Positions 47,401-61,100 of a stretch of 64,000 nucleotides of DNA are shown here, piece by piece; the stretch's first letter is position 1, and the number at the start of each line of letters is the position of its first letter. The stretch is from NCBI GenBank assembly GCA_964023275.1, contig OZ029925.1:7591413-7655412 (forward strand), in the 5' to 3' direction. The notes beneath the pieces are model-generated. The model did not search any database, was not told where the DNA came from, and saw only the letters and a list, made by a program, of their open reading frames with translations. A program made the position numbers and the translations under genes. Origin of the DNA: Norana najaformis. Taxonomy: Eukaryota > Annelida > Clitellata > Crassiclitellata > Hormogastridae.

Positions 47401-47715
47401 CCTGGATGGAGTCAAAAGACAAGTGGCGAGTCAAATGCCATATTTGTAGCCGACAGCGCATCTGAGGAAGAACAGGTTACCGGCGTCCTGTGTCCAATAA
47501 AATATGCAGATGCGACGCCTGTAATTGAAAACATGCGCCAAGATTTTTGTTCTCGTTGTTATCTAGGTCAGCTAAGTGGATTATATCCATTCACGCGGAA
47601 CCCTCACCCCTGCCACATCAAGGCACATTCTCTGGCACCTTATCAGGACACATTTTCGCCTCAGGGTATGAATAACCCTTACGTGACTTTACATAAATAA
47701 ACAAACTATAGTGAA

Positions 47716-47900
47716 TTATAGCCTAGTGGTTAGGTGCTAGACTGTCAACCTAGAGGCTCGGGTTCAAATCCCCGTCAAGGAAGAAACATGTTGCGACATT
47801 TCTATTCCATTTGCACCCTCTAGCGGACTAAGACATAATGAGTACTTGACCATGCACTGCCAGTGAGAAGATCACACAGTGATGACGACCGAGTGAAGTA
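47716..47900 (+). mobile_element. SINE family T with intact tRNA-like head
   Basis: The head has tagcctagtggttaggtgc (A box) and cgggttcaaatccccgtc (a good B box), so it could have been Pol III-competent. The body follows (gaaacatgttgcgacattt, cagtgagaagatcacacag). It breaks off before the CTT tail. Confidence 0.85.
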
Positions 47901-48419
47901 AGAGAGTTCGAAAGCACGAAGGAACTATGGAAACTGGTAGAGCATCAGCCAGAAACACTTCTGCTGGAACTGGACCTTGTGAAGAAGGAAAGAACCAGAG
48001 CGATAGCTGCCGAAAGGAGGAAACTTGGCAGACATCTAGCGATTGTCGGGGTACCAGACAATCTGTCTTCCAGTCGGGTAGCCAATTAGCGCAAAGGTTT
48101 GGTAGTTAGTTATTAATTGCTATCAAACACTACGGCCTGCATGCCAGAATTTGGCTGAAATTATTTTGCTGATGAATTTCTACAACTATTCAGTCATTTT
48201 AGAGGGCTCACGAAAAATAGCACCCATGCGAAAATACACGTTTTGTGGGTTTGCAGATGTTCCCACTGCAACTTAAGAAAGGAAAATAGAGAATAGCAGT
48301 AACTTAAGCCGACCGTGAGAGGCAGACATGTCTTGCCAAACACTGACATTGTATGTGTATGGTAAATGTATGCCTATTAATTTTATAGCTGATTTCGCTA
48401 GAAGGAACAAGTGCAACAA

Positions 48420-48510
48420 AACTCTTGAAATATCATTTGAACCATCGACCTGAATTTGGGTTGACACTTCACCACTACACCATCTAACCAATACACCATC
48501 GCGCACCCCA
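48420..48510 (-). mobile_element. SINE family T head, inverted
   Basis: The minus strand reads gggtgcgcgatggtgtattg, ggttagatggtg and gtgtcaaccc, then ggtcgatggttcaaatg. The start (gggtgcgcgat) matches the 45480 copy. Confidence 0.5.
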
Positions 48511-48617
48511 CTGTACACTTATTTGCTCTCTCACGCAATTCTATTCGCTGTGCCTCAAAACAAAGGCAACCAGATCGTAGATCTATTTTGAAGTTCTGCT
48601 GTGCAGCTTGAGAGCCT

Positions 48618-48955
48618 TCGTAATAGTAATCGTAAATTAGAGATTTCTACAGCGCCCAACAAAAACCAAGTCGCGCGAACAGCCTAATCAGAGGAGCTCA
48701 GTCAAAGCAAAATCGATAGGCAGGTAAGATCAGATTCTGTTCCAGGTCAAGATCAACAGGTTAGGCGGGCAGGCAGTCAGATGGCTAAGGTGATGGCTTT
48801 TAGAATATGAGTGCCAGTATAGATAAGGGGAAGAGGTGGAATCCGGAAAAGATTTGTGGAAGAAGGTTATTTGCAGTTTTGAGTAAAAGACCTTGGCAGA
48901 GATTGCAAGAGGTGAAAGGTCGGTGAGTTTATATGATCGGTCAGATAATTGTCGT
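48618..48955 (-). mobile_element. LINE family A 3' end
   Basis: Contains taatagtaatcgtaaattag, ctacagcgcccaacaaaaac and gctcagtcaaagcaaaatcg, then ORF2 C-terminal sequence on the minus strand up to 48955. Confidence 0.8.
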
Positions 48956-48959
48956 AATT

Positions 48960-50395
48960 AGTCTTTCATGTTAACCAATGACTATAGCTCATCATTTTGG
49001 CATATTATTCTTGATAGGTCTAACTTAAAGCAAGAACGTTTTATCCCACCCCGAATCGATACATTTTGGCTTTTTATTTTTCTGACTCTCCATGCAAATG
49101 CTCTTGTCGAAATTTGACGCAGTTAGTTACTGTGGTCTATGTAAAGCTTAGCTAATTATGCGTAAAGGTCTGTACGCAACTGTTATTTTTCGATTACAAC
49201 TTGTAGAAACCTTGGGCTATTGAGCAAGACCGGTCCTCATTGAAGCGCTAAGGCGAAAGCGGCCAAACGGGAAGACAAGCCATCAGTGAACTGTCTCTAC
49301 TCAACATGGAATTGTTCGATTCAAGCGAGCTGAGTCCCGCAGTTGAAGTTTATTGCACATAAATATTTCGTTTCAAGCATCTTTGGAACCTCGATGGAGA
49401 CCTCTTCTGTTCAGTGTATGTGGTGTCATGCCTTGGGAACAAGTGCCTCTACATAATCGATGGGAGATACGCCGGTCACCCGAAAGAAATACCGAAGAAA
49501 ACTGCCCAACTTATCAGGACAGTTGGGCCAATTAATTTAATGATAGTCTGCTATAATAAGTCTATTGAACTTTTCAGTTTTATTATTAGACCAGACAATC
49601 TAAATCGTGCTAAAGTATAAACAGAAATCATTATTTATGTGTAATTATTACTTAGTCAGATCTGCATAATACAGTTCTTTTAAAGTTATAGGGCTTGCTG
49701 TTGTGTAAGCATTAAATGCCTGGCAGAGTATCCGCTCCACATTGGTGTGATATTATTTGGCCTATGTATACATGTTTCATGTTAGGCTTTTTGCTGTTTT
49801 ATTACTGTTTATTCATGATAGCCGACAAACTTCTTCTTCTGTTGAAATTCTTTTCAAAGTTTCTCGCATATCATATTATCAAAATCCACACACATTTTCT
49901 CTTTTCTCGAGCAGGAGACTTTTCCATTGTCACAGCAAATTGTAATCGCAATCTCCCCAAACTTGTTCATAAAAGATACAGTATTGTCATTGAACGTTAA
50001 GCCCGGTTTGTTGATCGTGAAAAGCTGCTTATTTGCTTCAGCGATTCATTCACTTTTCGAAGAAAATGGGTCTAGGATCTCATGAATATCGTACCCTGGA
50101 ACTGTTGTTGACTTGAATTCTGATTCCTTCCGAGTTCCTTTGAAGTACCAAGTAGAACTGGGAATTCATCCAAAGAGCGGCAGCTGGTCCTAGTTTATTT
50201 GCTTCCGCGAGTTAGGAACTTGGTTTATTCTTTATGGTTTGTTCGAAAAGGTGTATCACCAAAAACAATCTGTCATGGAACTAAGGTCTTAGCCATACAT
50301 TTAGAAGAACCTAAGTCAACCTCGTCAGTCACTTCTAACTCGTTAATTCAACACAGAGTGTAGCCTAGATGATCAACACGAGTAGAACCGAGGTT
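48960..50395. other. No gene seen
   Basis: Short frames near 49353-49620 and 49716-50000 have no recognisable domain or convincing splice context. A tctctctgtctctt pyrimidine tract lies at 50415-50475. Confidence 0.45.
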
Positions 50396-50799
50396 AGGTT
50401 TACTCGACAAATGTATCTCTCTGTCTCTGTCTCTCTCTGTCTCTTTCTGTCTCTCTCTATCTTTCTCTATCTTTCTTTCTTGTTTTTACCTTTCTCTCTA
50501 CCATTCTCAGACTATATGTGTCTGTTTAACCGGATGTATATAGGCCTACAATTGTACTTACGCACGTATTTATGTAACTGTATATGCATGTTTATTATGG
50601 AGAACTTTTATTGCACTACATGATAGAAGGTTTATGGTCACGCTTAGGTGGCTTCGGGCCTCAGCTGTAAGAAGACAGATATATGGAAGAAGACAGTAAA
50701 TCAGAGAGTACTGTTTGACAGTTTGACGGAGGGAAGATTGAAGAAAGGAATGTTTGTCGTATTGTACAGACTGAGGAGTCGAACCTATGCGCATGAAAT

Positions 50800-51080
50800 T
50801 TGTATGTATGTATGTATACATGCATGTGTGCATTATGTATGTTTGTATGTATGAATGTATGTATGCATGTATGAATTATATGTATTTTTATACATGTATA
50901 TATGTATGTATGTTTGTATTTATGTGTGTATTTATGTAGGTATTTATTTATTTAAAGCACTTATAACGCGCGCAATGTCAGTACACCTGAACATGAGGCG
51001 GAGGTGTAGATATGTATGCATGTGAACATGCATAAAAAGTATGTATTATAATGCAAATGTATGCATGCATGTATCTATGT
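50800..51080. repeat. Degenerate GTAT/GCAT tetranucleotide tract
   Basis: tatgtatgtatgtatacatg-type runs with short unique spacers. A gcacttataacgcgcgcaat stub resembles a LINE tail. Confidence 0.85.
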
Positions 51081-51089
51081 ATTAAAATA

Positions 51090-52320
51090 TTTATATAGCG
51101 CCTTTAAGAACCTGTCGTAGTCGCTCTGTAAATGTGTATGCATTAACGCAGTCAAGCAGATCTCGCTGCCTCTTCTTCGTCAGCGCAGTAGTTCATGGCA
51201 CCATTTATCACACCTCATCCACCACTCAGTTACAGCATTTCGCGGCTACTCCTGTTGACTGTGGATCGCATCCAGGTACCGAGGTAAGTTTCCATCGTCG
51301 GTTCCTCCTCAGCTTCCAGCAGTGATGCAGCGTGTCAGCTGCAGCAGCAACCATGATCTTCCAAGAATTCGTCATCTGCGGAGGGTCTTCTTCATCATCT
51401 TCATCATCTTCATCATCTCTTCGGTGATGGATACCCTTGATCAGCGAGGCAAAAAGAAAGTCGCCTGAAATTGAAGCAGACCATTGTAATATAATGTAAT
51501 GTATTTTATTAAATATATTGGGATAACTGAGTAGTCAAAGTAGTGCTGCCTATAGCTGTTGGGTACTAGGTGACCTCAATTAGCGAGGCCAGTGTAACGT
51601 TGTGTAATCTGAAAATTGCATATTCAAAGTATTGTCTCTGCAGCCTTGATTAGCAGGTGAAAGGAAGCCTCGTGAAATTAATGCAGACCAGCGTGGCATA
51701 GTGTTCAAGTAGTGTAGCATAGTATACAAATATAGTGTAGCATAGTGTTCAAGTACTGTAGAGTGTCCGGCGGAGAGTTTTGCACTTAAAGTAGTGCCAA
51801 AATTCTTCAAGACCCTACAGCTATTTTCGGTAATAGAGGCCCTTGACTGAAGATACCAATTCGAATTCACCTGAATTTAATCTGTCCAAGCATAGCTCAA
51901 TGCAGTGTAGCATATCTTTTGAATTTGTGCTGTTCCAAATAATTTTGAGCGTCCTTTAGTTGTTTAGTGCATTAAGGCTGAATATTAGCGTTGGAAACTA
52001 TGAAGTTCGTCAATGTGTGCGAAGAATATTTGCCAGCGTATGAACATGGCTGTCACAAAATGCAGAAATCGTATTAATGTAAACATCCACTAGAGTTACA
52101 GGCGGATAAACATACAAGACTGCAGACGGACATGACAAGCATACAAACAATGTGGCTGATGGTTGAACTGAGATTCCAAGAGGCCCCATTTATTCGGGCA
52201 CATTTGGATAAACATGAAGCTATTGGGGTAAGACCTAAGTGTCATAACACAGCATAGACTTCTGAGTAAAGAGATTATTTTTGTATTGACATACAATGTA
52301 ATGTTGTGTAACAAAAATTA
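51090..52320. other. No gene; short repeats at 51690-51760
   Basis: A gtgtagcatagtgttcaagta-like unit occurs about three times. A tttatatagcgcctttaaga LINE-tail stub stands at 51090. No supported exon. Confidence 0.45.
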
Positions 52321-52640
52321 TATAGCGCCTTTCAATCATCTCCCAAAAGCGGTGCCAATTAAATGTTATTGTTAATTATTAACTTCTATCACGCCTGTGT
52401 CTAATGCATCAACCGATGGAGCGCCAAACCCAACCACAATCAGGTCAAGTGCGACTGAAGGTAAACGGTAAATGTGCGTGGAGCTGAATCAATTGAAGCA
52501 GTTAAAGAAAGATTGTTCCAGGAGGAAGGTCCGATGCAAGAGAAAGCCCGGTGAGCTATCGGTGATGTGCGCAAGCGAGGAACCAATAAATCTCCAGGGG
52601 CAGCAAAGCGTATACTGATTGCCGACATGGACGACTCCTA
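52321..52640 (-). mobile_element. LINE family C 3' end, inverted
   Basis: The minus strand reads APGDLLVPRLRT, HRAFSCIGPSSWNNL and FTVYLQSHL (ORF2 C-terminus), then the family C noncoding end (catcggttgatgcattaga on that strand). Confidence 0.75.
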
Positions 52641-52859
52641 ACTGGAAAACAACGTTCTTTGATGTATGTCGGCGCAGTATAAAGTCAAAGCCACGATCAG
52701 ACGAAGCAAGACATTGCACCAGATAGACCTCGCAGATGGAAATGGAAAAAATTCCAGACACTCCAACAAAAACAACAGAAAGATGAACATAAAACGAGCT
52801 GTCCATTTTTTATTTCAATTATTTTTACCATTTGTTACTTGCGTGCAGTTAGTCTTATG

Positions 52860-53105
52860 TGTATATGTATGTGTGTATGTATGTGTATATGTATGTGTGT
52901 ATGTATGTATGTTTGTATGAATGTATCCAAATATTATATATAGCACATTTTCAGAACTCCACAAAGGCGCTGCGGCATGATTAACTGCGTCTTAAGACGG
53001 ACCGAGAATGTTTCTTGAGCCGCTAGAGGAACAAGAGTTCGAATTTCCAGAGGAAGAATGTCTTGTATGTATGTATGTATGTATGTATGTATGTATGTAT
53101 CAATA
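52860..53105. repeat. GTAT tetranucleotide tracts
   Basis: Two blocks (52860-52925 and 53065-53102) of tatgtatgtatg flank a gcacattttcagaactcc segment. 53110-53640 shows no gene. Confidence 0.9.
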
Positions 53106-53650
53106 TGTATTATGTATATACTGAATATTTATATAGCAGCTTTTATGACCCTCCGAAGGCGCTTGAACCGTGGAAATTTACGTATGACGCCATGTAATAA
53201 AATAATAATCAAATACTACTAACGTCATATCGAGCCAATAACTGGAGCAGTAACTGCGCACGAAGCGTTCTCACTTGCGCACGTACTAACCTAAAAATCC
53301 AGGGACGATTCCGAAAATGAGACATCAATTTATCTCTAAACCGCTAAATCTGATCTCGAGCCTCAAGTCTCACGCTCGAGTTGAACGCGAGAGGAGCAGG
53401 AGGTGGGTTGAGCTCCTGTCATCTACCCATCGCTCGGAAGATAATCTCTAGACAACAGAAAAACAGACAGACATGTACAGAACTCGGCCGCCTTCGACTG
53501 GCTGCTGCGTGGGCCCATTAGCCAGAATTCGTACAAGAAAAATAGGCATTCAAGGTTGTTTTTTCACCGTATCATTACTATGATGTATGGCCGCTGGATC
53601 CAGGATAATAAGAAATGATGAGCTATGCGTCTACGCTCCGCGCTTTTTGG

Positions 53651-53658
53651 TATAAATA
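53651..53658 (+). promoter_or_regulatory. TATA box of mindin B
   Basis: TATAAATA lies in a gctttttggtataaataag context, homologous to the mindin A promoter. A shared gctacagtc follows about 45 bp later. The inferred start is near 53682, and the 5' UTR exon probably ends at a donor around 53812-53819 (ttcag|gtactg is one option). Confidence 0.75.
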
Positions 53659-54109
53659 AGACGTAGACCGCAGAAGAGAGAATTTGATCCGATTGCTACA
53701 GTCTGTCGTCTTTGGTTAAGAAGAGACTAGATATTGCGCAGAGAAAATTTACAAAGTCGATAGAATCTGCAGAAACATCGTGTCATCACAAAGTCAGAAG
53801 AAACTACTTAAAGGTTCAGGTACTGAGCTTCTGCAAGAAACGATTAAATTATTAAAATTTAAGGGGCAACGGTTTTAATAATAAAAGTTAACGGTAACAA
53901 TGATATAACGAAGCGCATGATTTTTAAATATGGTTGTATTTCATTTGAAAATAATTCAAAAGTAATCCAGATAGTTTTAAAAGTCTTGGGTGAGTTACTC
54001 TATAAAGATGCCGCTTTATTATACTTAAGTAACAGAAGCCTGTTTTCAGTAAATTTTTTTAGTCATTTTTCTCGTTATTATCGACGTCATCACTGTTATC
54101 GTCGTCACT

Positions 54110-54600
54110 TTAATCGTAATCGTAACCTCGACATTTCTAAATCGCTACTTAAAAGTAAGCGCAGGGCACCAACCTATTCGCGAGCGCTGCGCCAAGTCAG
54201 TGGGGTTGTCGGAAGATGATACGCCAAGAACCAAGTCCGGTTGCCAGAAGATCAGAGAGAGAAGGGGAAGAGGAGCTGTTAGGGTGGATTGTGATTAAGC
54301 TGAGAGAAATGGGAAGGCAGCGGATTCGGTGGATCAGGGTGGGATTTGTTGAACAGGCGAGACTTCGGTTTTGAAAGCAATACCTGAGGAGAAATGCATG
54401 ACGGAAGGAATAAAGGAGCAGAGAATTTGCGACATTGAGAAGGGAGATCGTTCCAGAGTCGATGTGCAGTATAGTGTATGCATGGAAAGTTAGAGAACTT
54501 AAAATGAGTAATTACTAAAGGACGGGCAAGAGTGAGGTAAGAGGATGAGCGAGTATCTATCTGGCGATGTTTACCAATGATTTTACCGTCTGCCAATGTT
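54110..54600 (-). mobile_element. LINE family A 3' end with ORF2 C-terminus
   Basis: The tail is tttaatcgtaatcgtaacc. On the minus strand there is a 105-codon frame (SSSYLTLARPL, HYTAHRLWNDLPSQCRKF, LLSKPKSRLFNKS). It lies in the first intron of mindin B. Confidence 0.8.
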
Positions 54601-54823
54601 TCTCTGAAGCTCGAACTCCTTTTCCTCCTTCAAGAAATGCCTGAAAACTCACTAATTCTCAGTGGCCTTCAAGCATCTGGATATCTAACTCCTTTCACCT
54701 GGCGACTGACTATCCGCGCCTCGCATTTCGCGTGACTGCGCGCGTTAAAAAGTTTCGTAATAATAATCGTTATTAGATCTACTGAGTTGAAATGAATGAG
54801 TAGTCGTGCACACAGTAGGCATG

Positions 54824-55115
54824 ACTATTCTATAATTCAGTTTGGAATAACTTTATTGGAACTTAACATTTCTATAGCTCTTGGTTTCAGTTGTAACTGA
54901 AAAAAAGTGTTTTGGGAAAGTTGCAAACGCTATTGGATAGTTAACGCTTTAAATCGCAGGCCTGACTGTTACTATTCTATAATTCAGTTTGGAATAATTT
55001 TATTGGAACTTAAATAAAAACATTTCTATAGCTCTTGGTTTCAGTTGTAACTGAAAAAGTGTTTTGAGAAAGTTGCAAAAGCTATTGTTTGTATTGCTAA
55101 TGCTTTAAATTGCAG
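54824..55115 (+). repeat. Tandem duplication of the mindin B intron 1 end
   Basis: Two copies (54824-54959 and 54971-55115) share actattctataattcag, ggaata..tttattggaact, tctatagctcttggtttcag and agttgtaactgaaaa, and each ends in an acceptor: ctttaaatcgcag at 54959 and ctttaaattgcag at 55115. Only the second precedes the sequence homologous to mindin A exon 2. Confidence 0.9.
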
Positions 55116-55138
55116 TGTCGATCAACGCGTCTACCAAG

Positions 55139-58100
55139 ATGACATCAGTCTCAAGCGTACTTGCCACTATCTTGGCACTGTTAGCCATCGCCTGCAGTGC
55201 AGTTAGGGCCAGTCCTTCAGCAAGAGCAGCACGGGCTTGTGAGGGGATGGCGTCCTACGAACTCACCCTCAAGACTCTATGGTCGAGGGAAACCTTCGAG
55301 AGTCAGTATCCGCTCTACAGACCGGCGGCTCAGTGGAGCAAGCTAATCGGTATGTAACTGCCGTACAATTCTCTCTACAGCCTAGATGCAAATAATTAAT
55401 TAATATCATATACAGGCAAATGTAACAGATGGAAGTCTTTCTAGAAAGTGTCGACCTTCATCAACTCTAATCTACTTTTTCTAATAGGGTGAATTCTACA
55501 ACGCCGTTTTTGCAATTCACCAGGCAGCGAGCGATGGTAATTGTAAATGTACACGCTTTTCTATAGTGACCGTATGGCCTCGATCCTGCTCATTTTTCAA
55601 TGAATTTTTCGGGTGAGATCCTTCACCCCTGCTACCCGTTTGAATGGACGCCACACCACTTAAGGTCCCCATGTACCGACCGTGATAGCCCGGCATCTTC
55701 ACTTGGCTCAATTCTGAGCAGAAATCCGAGTAAAAATATTTGGGATGGAACCAGTTGAAGTCGACGAAACCTCTGTCGTAGTTTAAAGAACAACTTGAAC
55801 GAATCCTTCGCCTCTGGCGTTTTCGTGAGCTTTATTAGATGCTATATATGCCTTGGATTAAATACAAGGGCTTCTTAGAGATGTGTAAATGTTCAACTAT
55901 ATTTATAGATAGTTGTTAAATGCAACATTAAGGTAACACAGCGGTAAAGATTCACGAACTCTGTCTGGTTCGGAATACTGATCCAACAATATCAGTTGCA
56001 TTGAATTGCATTGCGATAGGAACCAAGCGTATGTATGCACTTATATATGTATACATATATGAATGTATATATATTGATGAATCTATATGTATGTATTTAT
56101 GTAAGTATCAAGAGAACTCCGCCACTGTCTTTAGTCGGGTATTGCCAGTCCCAAGCCTGGATAAAGGAGTAGGGATATAAGATGTCGTTAAACTGTGGAA
56201 CTACTACCATGTATCAAGACACTTATTATAGCGCCTTTCAGTAAACTCTACAAAGTAAATCTTTCAGTAAACTCTGAAAAGTAAATCCCTTCAGTCAGGT
56301 ATACGGGCTACATGCTTCTGCTTTGCAGCCAACTCAATAAACTAATACACACCGCAGACGTGATTAAAATCAGAACCGCATTAGACTACGACTAGTGACG
56401 ATTTCGCCGCTACCTTTTTATGCACACGTGATCTGACCTCCTTCCTTCTAGTAAAAACCGAAATGCTGATCTACAAAAGAAATCAAAGCTTTCACGTGAA
56501 AATACGGCATATGTCGTATAAAAAATATATCTAATAGCAGACTAAACAACAGCTCTATTAGCAACAGACGTTTGTCTTTTGAATATTACGATATAGATAT
56601 GTTAAATATTAAATGGACTTATTACAAAAACATGTAACGTTATGTTCAAAGGCAAACGCCTGTTGTTGACAGATATGTAGCAGATCGTGAGAAATAATCA
56701 CCTTAGCTGATGAAGCTCTGAATATATGGAAATTATATATATATATATATATATATATAATTTCCATATTATATTGACCAGTTCTGAATATATGGTAATT
56801 ATGTGTGTATATATATAATATATATATATATATATAATTTTCCATATATTGACAGTTCTGAATATATGGTAATTAAATGTGTATATATATTTTTTTCCAT
56901 CTACTTTTCTTATATTCAGAAATTATTTGAAACAGTGGGTTAAAGCCCATTGGCAGGATTGTAAGTACTGCGTTAAATGCATTCTACACGGGATTTTTTA
57001 ACAATTGAGGAGTGTCAGCTAAGTCTCTTTTTCCCCTACATACATGCATGCATACATACATACATTCATACATTCATACATTCATACATACATACATGCA
57101 TATATACATACACACATACATACATGCATACATACATACATACATGCATGCATGCATACAGATATACATACTTACAAACATGCATGCATACATACATACA
57201 TGCATGCATACATACATACATTCATACATACATACTTACATACATACATACATACATATATACATACACACATACATACATACATACATACATGCAGAGA
57301 TGCATAATCCACGTACAGACAAGACAGGATGTCATGCACATATAAATGTAGGATTCCGTTTGTAAAGGTGAGGAGAAAAGTTCTTGAAAGGCGCTATACA
57401 AATGATCAGGCACATGTAATACATTGATAGTTGATTCCTCTCTCTATATATACATATATATATATATATTTATATATAGTCATACAATTATATGACGTAA
57501 GTCGCGCACAAATGCTAAGAGTTCATTGGAATGTTGACGCAATTTCTTAGGCTCCGACTGAAGTCGGGTTTCTCTTGCAAAGATCTTGTAGATGGACCAG
57601 AGTTCTCTGTTCATGTTCGTAGAACTTGCACTGACCTACACTAGCCCTCTCCCTTTCTCTCCCTGCCTCCCTCTTCCCTCCGTCCCCTTCCAAGCCACCC
57701 AGGTAGCGCATTTCTTTGCACCATCGCCTCCATCGCAGTACTTCTCCGCATCGCTAATTTCCATCATCAGCATAAGCAGCACCAGTTGTTCTGGCAACTG
57801 GGAGCGTGAAAAGGTTCCCGCCTCACACAGCGAGGTTACCCTGTGTCCGCTTTCACGACATTTGCCTCAGCTGTTGAAAGAGAGGTCGCCCAGTGTAAAC
57901 AGATTTCTTCTGGAAGTTCAGAGGTTTTGTGTTGGAAGCTCGACCGACTTCAAACGAAATGATACAGGATGGAAAAACGCGTTTGTTGGGATCAGGCCGT
58001 GTCAGGTCAATACGCAGTAGCACTGATGTCGAACGGTGAACTTAGGCGTTAATGGCAATTGTTTGCTGTCAATTAGAAAACAGTAAATATGTATCACTTG

Positions 58101-61100
58101 TTTTCTTCTCTGCACTCTCATTCCGGGTCTCCGCGGGTCTCCGCGTGGAAATATATTACGCCAAACTGGGGCCGATATTCTTCTCCGAAGGGGTCATAAA
58201 ACTGATGGATCGGTGTTGAAGCGCAACAGGGCCCTTGGTCACATCCCAGCCAGCACCGAAACTGACATTAACGCATCCAAGTACACAGACACTTAGGCAG
58301 CTTCCAATTAGACCGATGCAAGCAAGGTCCTTGTGCTGTCTGAATGTCTGCAAAGTAGGTCGCCCTTGAAATCCAATGCGAGGTTGAAGATGATCATTTC
58401 GTTAGATTTTACACTTGTGTTCTGTGCTGTTTTTCGTCTCTCGTGATAGCCAGATAAGTTTATTTTATTCGCAAGCACGTATCTCTGATACTCCTTCACC
58501 AATATTTTTTGTTTCTCCTCTTCGTCCACCTCCACCCTTATATTCATCACCAGTAGCATCATTGTTATTTTCTTCTTCTTCTTCTTCGTATTTTCTTCAT
58601 TTTCTTCATTTTCTTCTTTCACCTTCGTCATAATCACAATCATGAAAGTCTTCTACTTCTTTTCTTTATCTTCTTCTTCCTCTTCCTCTTCTTCTTCTTC
58701 TCCTTCTTTTTTTCTCTTCTTCTTCTTCTTCTTCTTCTTCTTCTTCTTCTTCTTCTTTCATCTTCATCATAATCACGATCGTGAAAGTCTTCTACTTCTT
58801 CTTTTTCTTTATCTTCTTCTTCTTCTTCCTCTCCTTCTTCTTCTTCTTCTTTTTCTTTTTCTTTTTCTTATTCTTCTTCTTCTTTCTTCTTGTTCTTCTT
58901 GTCCTTGTTCTTGAACTGATTCTTCTTTCTCTTTTTTTCTTCATCTTCGTCTTTTCCATCTTCCTGCTCCTCCTCCTACTCTTTTTCTTAAACTGGTTTG
59001 TCTGTTGGGAGGTTCATACATTAGATCACGCCACTCCTTCTGCCAACATCATCATTCTCAGTGTTCCTCTGGTTGTCTCCCCCTCAATTCTCCCTTCGAT
59101 GACAGCTCTTAAGTGGGCGTTGCATCTCAGAACAACACACCCAGGACCAGCGCACACAAAGCGATACAGGCAAACGCTTATAAAGACACATTTACACATC
59201 CAACAACGCGGACACAGTTGCCCAATTATCCATGCACCGGTTGGCTCTGATTGGGATCTTTTTAAGCGGTGAATAAGGGTTTTATCTTAAGCAAAGATAA
59301 TGGTTTCTTGATCGGAAGCATCAACACTGTTCTCAGCGGGCGACCGACCATGCAATATCAATTCCACTCCTATGCAGACGATGTCTGCCAGATAGATGCC
59401 TAAGTAAACACCGAACCACATCTGGCAAAGATGGGTTCGGGCTCTGCAGCAGTATCATATTTCGCCTGTCGGTTGTTCAAAGCGGAGTAACCACAACAAG
59501 TCAAAACACGTCGATGCTATTTCGTCTGCGAGTCTGCTGCAAAAAACTGCTCTTGGCAAAGTCTGAAGATTCGACACCCACTGCTGTGTTTTCTAAACAA
59601 GTCGACATTAAGCAGAGCGACTGGTGGGTTTTGTTTTTACTTCGCTCGCTGATTCCAGGTTCAACTGCCTGGAAAGCTTGGTATAGTTCTTCCTTCGATC
59701 AAGAAACCATTATCTTTGCTTAAGATAAAACCCTTCTTCCACTGGCAAAAGCTGCTAGGTCTCGACTTGGGTAAAACGTGAGAAAACGTGTGAAACAAAG
59801 TTTGCTTCTAGCAGAAATGTGCTCGTGCTTGTTCCGATCACATTAGGGAACAATATGTTTTGCAGATGTTGAAGAAATGTCATAGTTGCTCAGCGTAAAA
59901 ATTACCCAGGGAAGCTGAAGAGACTGCAGACATAAAAAAACGGTTTATTGCAAAATTACAGTTTTTAAGTGTTAGGCAAAAGGACTTCACCTTAATTGCT
60001 CCTAATACTGACAACTATGCACTAGACTAATCTGTTCTAATGCAATAAACTCCCACCAGAATTACAATTATCTGATCAATCAAAGGAACTCATCAACACG
60101 TCACCTCTTGCAATTTCTGCACAGGTCTTTCACTCCCAACTGAACAAATCCTTTACCACAAATCCTATCCTGATTCTTCATCTTTCCTTATGTCACTTTC
60201 CAGTGCAATTTTGCCTCACTTTTGGATCTCGATCTGGAACCGAATCCTTCTTGCTTATCGATCTTGTATGCCTGAACTTCTGTGAATAAGCAGATTCCCG
60301 CAACTTAGCCTTCGTTGGGCGCTGTAGAAATCACGAGCTAACGATTACGATTAGGCCTACGAATCTGGACACTTCAAAATACCACTTATCATACTGTGCG
60401 CACAACGCGTGTATCGATGGTCGCTTCCAAAGAAAACCGCATTCTGAAATCAGAATCCATTTGACAGAAACAGTCAAGCTTCGAGAAGCCCCACAGACCG
60501 AAATACCAGACCCTAGGGTCTGCGACGAAACAATCCCGGGAACCCATTACTATTCCGGATACGACAGTCAAAGCATTCGGCTAGGGGTAAAACAAGTGAA
60601 CATGCGAGTACATTAGATTCAATTAAGAGCTGATCAGATAATAAGTGACAATTGACTGAGAGTAGTGACTGAAACTGACTCAGCGCCTCTTTGAGGTTCT
60701 GATAAGGCGCTATATAAATAGAAAGACGTATACGTACATATATACTAGTGTTTCACTGCTCTTGCGGACTTAATTTGATATAGCGCTGTTGTAAGCTGGT
60801 CTTCCAGACACAGCTGCACTGTGACGCTGAGAAAATTTGGAATTTACATTACATTAGGGCCCACATAACATAACGTTGCATCATACCACATCACATTACT
60901 TACAGGTACATTAATTACACCACATCACACTATAGGAAAATGTGTACATTTACATTAATTTAATTGTTGATTTGATTATATCAAAAGTACAGTTGGATCT
61001 CGTGTTCTGGACCATTAATTACACCACATCACACTACAGAAAAACGTGCACAATTACATTTGTATTAATAAGTAAGTAAGTAAGACATTTATTAACACGC

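Noticed and set aside
47716-47790. A genuine tRNA gene
   Set aside because: The A and B boxes are good but the sequence continues into the SINE family T body and no complete cloverleaf is seen.
56977-57365. Three overlapping frames rich in His, Tyr, Ile and Thr
   Set aside because: Translations of the CATA microsatellite; all three frames stay open because the repeat lacks stops.
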